Shown here: piece by piece, positions 32,704 through 39,955 of the stretch
Numbering within the stretch: the stretch's first letter is position 1
Layout: each line of letters begins with the position of its first letter
From: JAKPRU01 sp029568995
GTDB taxonomy: Bacteria; Hinthialibacterota; Hinthialibacteria; Hinthialibacterales; JAKPRU01
Length of the DNA stretch: 39,955 nt
NCBI GenBank assembly: GCA_035430965.1
Contig: DAOMHQ010000024.1
Span: 1 to 39,955 of the forward strand
Direction: 5' to 3'
Program-made: the position numbers and the translations under genes
Notes under the pieces: model-generated
Databases searched by the model: none
What the model saw: only the letters and a program-made list of their open reading frames with translations
Told to the model about the DNA's origin: nothing

Positions 32704-33321
32704 ATGAGAAGGCTGAGAGGTTTCACGCTGATCGAGCTTCTGATTGTGGTGGCGATTATCGGAATCCTGGCGGCTATTGCTGTGCCGAACTTCTTGAACG
32801 CACAGGTTCGCGCCAAGGTTTCACGCGCGGAGGCTGAGGAACGCCAGATCAAGACGGCTTTGGAGTCGTTCTTCCTGGATAACAGCTCCTACCCACCGCT
32901 CACCAATATGGACCGAACCATTTCCAACTTGTACAAAGACAATCCTGGAAACTTGGATTCAGCCCGTATCGAAATTGGTCGTGGCACGCGCGCGAAGAGA
33001 ATCTATCTCACCACGCCGATCTCTTATATGTCCAGTATTCCTTTTGAACCGTTCCGTGGAAAAGGCAACGAACACAGCTATCTGTACGGATCCAACGGCA
33101 CCAGCTATTACATTCTGGCCAGCTATGGTCCGGACGGTATTTCCGGGAGCGGAAAAGGAACAAATCTGTCGTTCCTTGTTGTCAAGGATTACACCGGTGC
33201 CAAGCCAAGTGATTGGGATCGGGCGGCCTATTACAATGGCCAGCTGACCCTGTCCCAGCTGCTTTATGCCCCGTCCAACGGGACATCCAGCTTGGGCGAT
33301 ATCGTCAATACCGGACCGTAA
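32704..33321 (+). CDS. Type II/IV pseudopilin (GspG-like), strongly expressed
   Basis: 205 residues. The short leader MRRLRG is followed by FTLIELLIVVAIIGILAAIA with Glu5 intact, then NFLNAQVRAKVSRAEAEERQIKTALESFFLDNSSYPP. It ends SSLGDIVNTGP, the same style as the copy at 24869. The best reasons to expect high output are the near-consensus promoter, the AAGGAGGTGA ribosome site and the strong terminator, which together suggest a major pilin or pseudopilin. A GTG at 32692 lies inside the ribosome site, so ATG 32704 is the start. A degenerate paralogue follows 211 bases downstream. Confidence 0.94.
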   Translation: MRRLRGFTLIELLIVVAIIGILAAIAVPNFLNAQVRAKVSRAEAEERQIKTALESFFLDNSSYPPLTNMDRTISNLYKDNPGNLDSARIEIGRGTRAKRIYLTTPISYMSSIPFEPFRGKGNEHSYLYGSNGTSYYILASYGPDGISGSGKGTNLSFLVVKDYTGAKPSDWDRAAYYNGQLTLSQLLYAPSNGTSSLGDIVNTGP

Positions 33322-33342
33322 GTCATTCAATCAAATAGATTT

Positions 33343-33382
33343 AAAGGCGATGAGAAGGTACTTCTCATCGCCTTTTTGTTTT
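33343..33382 (+). terminator. Strong intrinsic terminator of the pseudopilin gene
   Basis: A perfect 14-bp stem (AAAGGCGATGAGAA / TTCTCATCGCCTTT, loop GGTAC) is followed by TTTTTGTTTT. Confidence 0.97.
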
Positions 33383-33532
33383 CAGGTTGACGGTTCTTCG
33401 CTATTTGGGATATTCTATAATTGCGGTATGAATTGTGCTCTTTGTTGCCCCTGAATAGCCGTTCACCTTGTTGCCCGAAAACGTCTTCATCTTCCCGATC
33501 CAGGGCATAGTGCAAGGAGGCAAAAAAGGAAC

Positions 33533-33951
33533 ATGAGAGTACTGAGGGGTTTTACACGAGTTGATGTGCTGATTGTAGCGGCAATTATCGCGATTCTTGT
33601 GCTGTTCTTTGCGACGAGAATCGGTCATGTTCGCGACTCACCGGGGCGCGCGGCGGCTGAAGAGCGTCAGATTTCTACAGCTCTTGGTTCATTCTTCCTG
33701 GACAATGGCTGCTATCCATTGCCCGAAAAACCTCAGCAATCGGGTTCCAGTGTGCAGAAGAATATGTTTGGAGAGCTGGCTTCAGCCTATACTGAAATCG
33801 GTCATGGCGCACGCGCGAAGAGAATATATCTCACGACACCGATTTCCTACATGTCCAGTCTTCCCTTTGAACCGTTTCGCGGCAGGGGCAATGAATTCAG
33901 CTATCTCTACATGTCGGATGGAATCAGCTATTACGTCATCATCAGCTACGG
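33533..33951 (+). CDS. Pseudopilin paralogue with altered prepilin motif, cut by an assembly gap
   Basis: 139 codons are visible before the N run; the last ~60 residues expected from the paralogue are missing. It is clearly related to the upstream gene: AAEERQISTALGSFFLDNGCYP, IGHGARAKRIYLTTPISYMSSLPFEPFRGRGNE. But the cleavage and helix region reads GFTRVDVLIVAAII, so the conserved Glu5 is Asp, and the RAKVS segment is lost. Glu5 is normally needed for subunit packing and efficient N-methylation. It may be a specialised minor pilin or a decaying copy. AAGGAGG lies 12 bases before the ATG, so it is still set up for translation. Confidence 0.85.
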
Positions 33952-34051
33952 NNNNNNNNNNNNNNNNNNNNNNNNNNNNNNNNNNNNNNNNNNNNNNNNN
34001 NNNNNNNNNNNNNNNNNNNNNNNNNNNNNNNNNNNNNNNNNNNNNNNNNNN
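33952..34051. other. Assembly gap (100 N)
   Basis: Exactly 100 N. It hides the 3' ends of two convergent genes, a pseudopilin and ispF, so the true gap should be longer than shown. Confidence 0.98.
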
Positions 34052-34476
34052 AGAAGCCCTTCCGTAGTTGTGGCTTTCACACTGACACAGTCGATCGGTA
34101 GGCCCAGGTATCCCGCGAGAGACTGCCGGATCGACTCAATATGGGGCGACAGTTTAGGCTGTTCCGCCACCAGGACAGTATCGACATTGGAGGGAACATA
34201 CCCGTGCTCTCCGATCAATTGAACCACGTGTTCCAGGAGAAGCACACTTCGCGCGCCCCGGTATTTCTCGTCCGAGTCAGGGAAATGTTTCCCGATATCG
34301 CCCAAGGCCAGGCATCCCAGCAGGGCGTCCATAATGGCATGGGTCAGAACATCGGCGTCGGAATGACCCAGGAGTCCCACAGAATGGGGGATTCTCACAC
34401 CGCCCAGGATCAGATCCCGCCCCTCCGCCCAGCGATGTACGTCATATCCGATTCCAATTCGATAGGGGATATTCAT
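34052..34476 (-). CDS. ispF: 2-C-methyl-D-erythritol 2,4-cyclodiphosphate synthase (3' end in gap)
   Basis: 141 of about 158 residues are visible; the C-terminus lies in the gap. YRIGIGYDVHRWAEGRDLILGG starts the protein with metal ligands Asp and His, followed by LLGHSDADVLTHAIMDALLG with the third ligand, then GDIGKHFPDSDEKYRGA, and SVKATTTEG near the end. IspF makes the cyclic diphosphate in the MEP pathway to isoprenoid precursors, which would feed prenyl groups such as those handled by the kinase-like fusion at 14844. ATG 34476 gives the usual start; the upstream frame is shorter than a real extension. No ispD is adjacent. Confidence 0.95.
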
Positions 34477-34552
34477 TGGTCTGCACCATACCATCCAGGC
34501 AACCACGGTGGGTTGCCTCTACGGTTCGATCATCGCGTCCCGGGTTTCTGCC

Positions 34553-34573
34553 CCCTCTCCCTCCGGGAGAGGG
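34553..34573. repeat. GC-rich palindrome, same as 27703
   Basis: CCCTCTCCC / GGGAGAGGG with loop TCC, between the ispF start and the histidine kinase stop. Confidence 0.8.
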
Positions 34574-34599
34574 AGAATAGAACCGACAGAACTCTCTCC

Positions 34600-36141
34600 T
34601 CACCCATGATACTCCGGCAAACGAATTCGGAATGTGGACCCGGTTCCTTCCTGGCTCTCGACTGTGACCTCTCCTTCGTGGGCCTCCACAATGGACTTCG
34701 TGATGCACAATCCAAGACCGGTTCCACCGATGTTTCGTGTTCTCCTGTCTTTCACACGGAAGAACTTTTGAAAGAGTTTCCTCTGGTTCTCCGGCGAGAT
34801 CCCGAATCCCGTGTCGGAGACCTCCAGGCAGACATTTCCGTTGTCCCTGTATGCCCGGATACGCACAGTGCCGTCTTCCGGCGTGTACTTGATGGCATTC
34901 GATACCAGGTTGGTGAGTGCCTGCTGAAGGCGATCCATATCTCCGGAGATGGATAATCCTTCGACTACCTCCAGCCGGAAATTCAGTTTCTTCTGTGCCG
35001 CCTGCGGCTTGAATGTGAGATACACGAAATCGCAAAGGTACTTGATATCCACCTTGCCGAAGATCATTGTCAGCTTGCCGGACTCGATCCGCGACAGGTC
35101 CAGCATATCGTCAATGAGCGTTGCCAGGCGGTTGGCGTTGTTCAGGACGATCTCAAGGTACTTGCGATGCTCTTCGGCAACCGCTCCGAGATCCCCGCTG
35201 ATCAGCAGGTCGATGTATCCCTTGATCGAGGTAAGCGGAGACCGCAGCTCGTGAGAGACAATGGAGATCAGGTCCGATTTCATGCGGTCGATCTCGGCCT
35301 GCTTGGTGCGGTCTTGAAGGATCATCACGAGGCCGAGATACCGTTCCCGGTTGTCATAAAGGGGTGCGATGCTCACACGCAGTTCACGGTTGCCCACGAT
35401 GAAGTTCTCTTCGCGGGCTAATTGCATGGGCGCGTTGCCGGTCTGTGGACTGATTCCCAGGACCAGGCTCAATTCCGGGCATAACTGTCCAACGGCGCGG
35501 TTCTCAAGATCGCCTTCCGGCAGGCGCAGAACCTCGCGGGCCACTTCGTTGTACTGGATAATGCCGCCCGATCCATCGCACACCAGAAGACCATCCCCCA
35601 TCCCTCTCAAAATGGCAAGCATCTTGTTTTTCTGCTCGCCCAACTGAATGGTGCGTTCCAGCAGTTCCGCCCGGACCTCAGCGAGTGTGGTATACAGGTT
35701 CTCGACACGCAGCCCCATCTCCCGGGCATTGTGCAAAAGGCGGGTCTCCCGAGTTTTCGGGATGAGGGACATGACAAGGCAGTTCTTGCGGCCCCGAACC
35801 GGGATGGTCTTGATTGTGGCCCAGACCGGAACACTCTCGCCACTGCGGTCGATCGCGGTTAATTCATCATGGATTGCGACCCCCCCAGCCTCCAGCGCAC
35901 GGTTCAAGAGAGATTGAAACAGCTCCTTATCGTGGAATAAGCCACCCATGTCCTGGCCGGTACCGAACCTCGATGTGGCTCCGTAATGCTCCTCAGCGAC
36001 CGGATTTGTATGGATCAGATGAGAAGATTCATCCAGTAGAAAAGCCGGCTCCTGGAGCAAGTCCAGAATGGATACGGCCAGCTCCACCGATTGATTTGGC
36101 GACGTACGCTGGGTCGTGTGCTCAGGTTTTTTCTGGTTCAT
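34600..36141 (-). CDS. Soluble PAS-domain sensor histidine kinase
   Basis: 513 residues with no membrane helix. Two PAS-like sensor domains (about 22-130 and 172-280) precede the kinase core. The H box has His297 in IVSHELRSPLTSIKGY. The ATP-binding domain has LVSNAIKYTPEDG (N box), DTGFGISPE (G1), and GTGLGL (G2). It would sense a cytosolic signal and phosphorylate a response regulator. No regulator is next to it; the orphan receivers at 10890 and 22573 are possible partners. ATG 36141 opens the protein without a clear ribosome site. Repeats lie on both sides of the gene. Confidence 0.95.
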   Translation of the reverse strand: MNQKKPEHTTQRTSPNQSVELAVSILDLLQEPAFLLDESSHLIHTNPVAEEHYGATSRFGTGQDMGGLFHDKELFQSLLNRALEAGGVAIHDELTAIDRSGESVPVWATIKTIPVRGRKNCLVMSLIPKTRETRLLHNAREMGLRVENLYTTLAEVRAELLERTIQLGEQKNKMLAILRGMGDGLLVCDGSGGIIQYNEVAREVLRLPEGDLENRAVGQLCPELSLVLGISPQTGNAPMQLAREENFIVGNRELRVSIAPLYDNRERYLGLVMILQDRTKQAEIDRMKSDLISIVSHELRSPLTSIKGYIDLLISGDLGAVAEEHRKYLEIVLNNANRLATLIDDMLDLSRIESGKLTMIFGKVDIKYLCDFVYLTFKPQAAQKKLNFRLEVVEGLSISGDMDRLQQALTNLVSNAIKYTPEDGTVRIRAYRDNGNVCLEVSDTGFGISPENQRKLFQKFFRVKDRRTRNIGGTGLGLCITKSIVEAHEGEVTVESQEGTGSTFRIRLPEYHG

Positions 36142-36153
36142 TAGAGCCGCCTG

Positions 36154-36263
36154 TCAACCCCACCCTGCACCCTCCCCAATCTTGGAGAGGGAAACGAAAT
36201 CCTCTCCCCCAAGATTGGGGGAGATACAGAGGGGGTTGAATTCATTGAACTGATCAACCCCAC
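36154..36263. repeat. Compound palindromic repeat with direct-repeat ends 100 bp apart
   Basis: TCAACCCCAC occurs at 36154 and again at 36254, exactly 100 bases apart. Between them are CCCTCCCCAA / TTGGAGAGGG (36170-36191) and the perfect palindrome CTCCCCCAA / TTGGGGGAG (36204-36223), then the shared GATACAGAGGGGGTTGAATT. It fills most of the gap between the kinase and the DUF6807 gene. Confidence 0.8.
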
Positions 36264-36274
36264 GCCATGCCAAC

Positions 36275-37456
36275 TCAACCGCCGGTTGTGAACTCAATGA
36301 CCGGAGGGTGTATCCAGTCGTGATAGGCATCCGCCACTTTGCCGGTCTCTGCATCGCCTTCATGCGCGAACAGTCGATATCGGAAACAGAGCGCAGATCC
36401 CTTTCGGAGCAGGGAACTGCCATCTCGTGCCGGATCGCCGTAGTAATGCGACAGGCCGAACGGATTGGCGGTCATGAGACCGTAATTTCGGACGTGCCAG
36501 TAGGTCGGGTGCCGGAAATTAGATGGGTGGTCGAAGATCGCCAGCCCCACCTCGGATCCGTCCACCACCCCGCTGTAGTCGCACCAGGCAGACCGTTTGC
36601 CCCACGTTTCCGCTTCGTTGATCCCTTTTTGAGCATTCTGGATCTTGCCTCCACGGGTAACATCCATGGAGCTGGCCACTCGAACAGAGAGAATCCCCCC
36701 CTCTTTGGTGTCTCCGAATCGGACATCGCCCTCGGTGGCCTTGAAGGTAATCTCAAAATCCACCATCCGGACAGCTTTCGGAAGGCCGTAGAAGGTGATC
36801 TTGCGGGTCTCTTCGAGAACTTTTCCACCGCCGACTTCGATCCAGTCGTTCAGGACCGTAAACGAGCCATGGATCGGCCCTTCCTGCAATTGCAGCAGAT
36901 CGACATGCTGCTGTTTTCCATGACCTTCCAGTTCGGACCAGAAATCCCCCCCGCCTACATCGCCGTGAGCCACCCAGATGGACTTGTGGTGCGGATGATC
37001 CTGCGCCTCTCCGCTGATCTCCGCCATGGGGTAGCTTCGAGTGACCGATATCCCGTGCGGACCGATCAGGGGGTAGAGATAGGGACGGGCGTTCTTGCGG
37101 CTATACATGTAATTGGTGATCTGGTCTCCGCCGATCACCACGCCGATCTGCGACGGCTTCTGCTGGAAAATCACCGGATGAGACAGGGGTTCGTGGGGTG
37201 GCTTGGATCGAGTGCTGGTTCCCACAAGCCGATAAACACGAGTGGAGTTTGCGGGAATGTGGTTGAGAATCATCGAGAGGGTTGTTGGTTTTCCCCTGGT
37301 TCCGGACTCCACCTGCACCCCGAACACACGTTCGGTTCCTTCTTCGATCAGGACAACACTTCCCTGGGGAAGGAACCGGCTGGGGATCTCAATTGTCACG
37401 GGGCAGTGACGCCGAGCATGAGGACCGGCATGGACATGCAATTCGGTTTTTTTCAT
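36275..37456 (-). CDS. DUF6807 / PmoA-family protein
   Basis: 393 residues from ATG 37456. The diagnostic block is DHPHHKSIWVAHGDVGGGDFWSE, preceded by NARPYLYPLIGPHGISVTRSYPM. A conserved tail includes PSNFRHPTYWHVRNYGLMTANPFG. These are signatures of the DUF6807 family, often annotated 'PmoA family protein' although a link to methane oxidation is not established. The fold is thought to be a carbohydrate-type beta-sandwich; the role is unknown. The longer frame adds 21 codons upstream with no support. It lies between the kinase and proC, with no other sugar gene nearby. Confidence 0.88.
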   Translation of the reverse strand: MKKTELHVHAGPHARRHCPVTIEIPSRFLPQGSVVLIEEGTERVFGVQVESGTRGKPTTLSMILNHIPANSTRVYRLVGTSTRSKPPHEPLSHPVIFQQKPSQIGVVIGGDQITNYMYSRKNARPYLYPLIGPHGISVTRSYPMAEISGEAQDHPHHKSIWVAHGDVGGGDFWSELEGHGKQQHVDLLQLQEGPIHGSFTVLNDWIEVGGGKVLEETRKITFYGLPKAVRMVDFEITFKATEGDVRFGDTKEGGILSVRVASSMDVTRGGKIQNAQKGINEAETWGKRSAWCDYSGVVDGSEVGLAIFDHPSNFRHPTYWHVRNYGLMTANPFGLSHYYGDPARDGSSLLRKGSALCFRYRLFAHEGDAETGKVADAYHDWIHPPVIEFTTGG

Positions 37457-37587
37457 GGGACTTATCGACACTCCAAACCGTTTAAGATTGCGGCTGGGTT
37501 CGACCCGCCGTGAAGACATATATGTTCATACGGTCGGCCTCTGCGATTTCTGTTTTCAGATACCGACCGTTTTTGCCGAAAAGGCTG

Positions 37588-38259
37588 CTATTTCCGGCCC
37601 AGCTCCTTGGAGCGTTCCGTGGCCGCACGAATCGTCTCCCGAATGATTCCCTCCAGATCCGCCTGCTGCAGTACTTTCAGACCCGCCTCGGTTGTGCCGC
37701 CGGGNNNNNNNNNNNNNNNNNNNNNNNNNNNNNNNNNNNNNNNNNNNNNNNNNNNNNNNNNNNNNNNNNNNNNNNNNNNNNNNNNNNNNNNNNNNNNNNN
37801 NNNNGACAGGATTTCGTTCACAATCGCGCGCTGATTGCAGTCTACTTCCTCTCCGAAAGTCACCGCGCTGATCCCCGCGCCCACCTGAGCCGGAAGATTC
37901 GGCATGACCCGCACCATTCGGGCCGCCCCTCCCAATGCCTGGCTCAGCTTCGCTCGGCTCTGTCCCGCGAGGATCGAGACAACCAGATGCTCTTTACTCA
38001 GTCGATCACGCAGGCGGTTCCCTACCTCTGTCAGGTGCATTGGCTTGACAGCCAGAAGCAGAATCTTCGCAAATCCCGGTGCGTCCTCCAGCGATTCGCT
38101 GACCTGAACGCCATAGGTCTCCCGAAGGCGTTCCCGGCGATTTGCATCGATCTCACAAACAAGAACATCTCCAGGAGGAACGATCTTCTTTACGACCAGA
38201 CCCCCCACCAGGGCCGATCCCATATTGCCGCCGCCGATGACTGCGATTCTCTCATCCAT
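37588..38259 (-). CDS. proC: Pyrroline-5-carboxylate reductase, interrupted by an assembly gap
   Basis: Opens MDERIAVIGGGNMGSALVGGL, the NAD(P) Rossmann motif, and continues LLAVKPMHLTEV, RVMPNLPAQVGAGISAV. After the gap the end reads PGGTTEAGLKVLQQADLEG...ATERSKELGRK, the conserved C-terminus. ProC makes the last step to proline. Full-length ProC is about 270 residues. Only about 190 residues are visible, so the gap should hold about 80 residues, nearer 240 bases than 100. ATG 38259 has AAGGA seven bases upstream, 13 bases after the carB stop, so carB-proC is an operon. Confidence 0.94.
   Translation of the reverse strand: MDERIAVIGGGNMGSALVGGLVVKKIVPPGDVLVCEIDANRRERLRETYGVQVSESLEDAPGFAKILLLAVKPMHLTEVGNRLRDRLSKEHLVVSILAGQSRAKLSQALGGAARMVRVMPNLPAQVGAGISAVTFGEEVDCNQRAIVNEILXXXXXXXXXXXXXXXXXXXXXXXXXXXXXXXXXXPGGTTEAGLKVLQQADLEGIIRETIRAATERSKELGRK
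37705..37804. other. Assembly gap (100 N)
   Basis: Exactly 100 N inside proC. The family length argues that the true gap is more than twice as long. Confidence 0.98.
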
Positions 38260-38272
38260 TGATGCGTCCTTC

Positions 38273-39955
<1,683 letters not shown>

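Noticed and set aside
32547..32704. Cyclic-di-GMP riboswitch in the pilin leader
   Set aside because: I do not see the conserved GEMM core sequences; only inverted repeats are present.
36275..37456. Particulate methane monooxygenase subunit
   Set aside because: The 'PmoA' label on this family is a name only; the protein is soluble and lacks the membrane helices and metal ligands of true PmoA.

Overview
The window looks like a chromosomal scaffold piece of a Gram-negative, fairly GC-rich bacterium. Evidence for the Gram-negative envelope is a lipobox lipoprotein, a tatA-tatC pair, several signal-peptide proteins and type IV pilin-like/GspG-like pseudopilins. The pseudopilins have a conserved RAKVS segment after the N-terminal helix and a C-terminal GDI...GP ending. 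Together with a DUF6807 (PmoA-like) protein and a COG3379-type AlkP protein, they suggest an uncultured lineage near Hydrogenedentota, Sumerlaeota or the PVC group. That placement is an inference from protein style only. Three runs of exactly 100 N mark scaffold gaps, so this is probably a draft or metagenome-assembled genome.

Layout. 1-7.2 kb: a TPP enzyme of the acetolactate synthase type (cut by the left edge) preceded by a STAS antagonist, a small lipoprotein, a CxxC/CxxC protein, a large glycosyltransferase-like membrane protein, a tail-anchored TPR protein and era. 7.3-11.3 kb: a membrane-anchored HDOD protein, tatA and tatC, an orphan tRNA-Ala/tRNA-Ile pair, and a receiver-domain protein with a sigma-54-like site upstream. 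11.7-16.2 kb: a tightly coupled minus-strand operon of a prenol-kinase-like fusion (VTE5-like plus DUF92/VTE6-like), a class III sirtuin and a membrane-anchored AlkP phosphohydrolase. 16.8-22.1 kb: a membrane/TPR protein and a three-gene operon of unrecognised secreted proteins, two of which are markedly AT-richer than the third. 22.5-25.4 kb: a NarL-type regulator, an orphan sugar-type ABC binding protein, and a divergent pseudopilin. 25.8-30.8 kb: a GNAT/YoaP-like protein, a yprB-like exonuclease gene, a small three-helix membrane protein, xerC, and a glycosyltransferase. 31-34 kb: dnaN, an AT-rich intergenic region with DnaA-box-like sequences (candidate oriC), a pseudopilin with a very strong promoter, and a degenerate pseudopilin copy broken by a gap. 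34-40 kb: ispF (partial), a soluble PAS histidine kinase, a DUF6807 protein, proC (gapped) and the C-terminal half of carB.

Intergenic DNA is crowded with short GC-rich palindromic repeats of several families. One copy of one family has been split by a 22-bp piece of another. Separately, a 117-bp AT-rich element with a strong hairpin occurs twice, each time downstream of a minus-strand gene. I found no CRISPR array, prophage, toxin-antitoxin module or full insertion sequence. The most interesting candidates are the twin 117-bp element, the prenol-kinase fusion/sirtuin/phosphohydrolase operon, the possible oriC at dnaN, and the unrecognised secreted operon.
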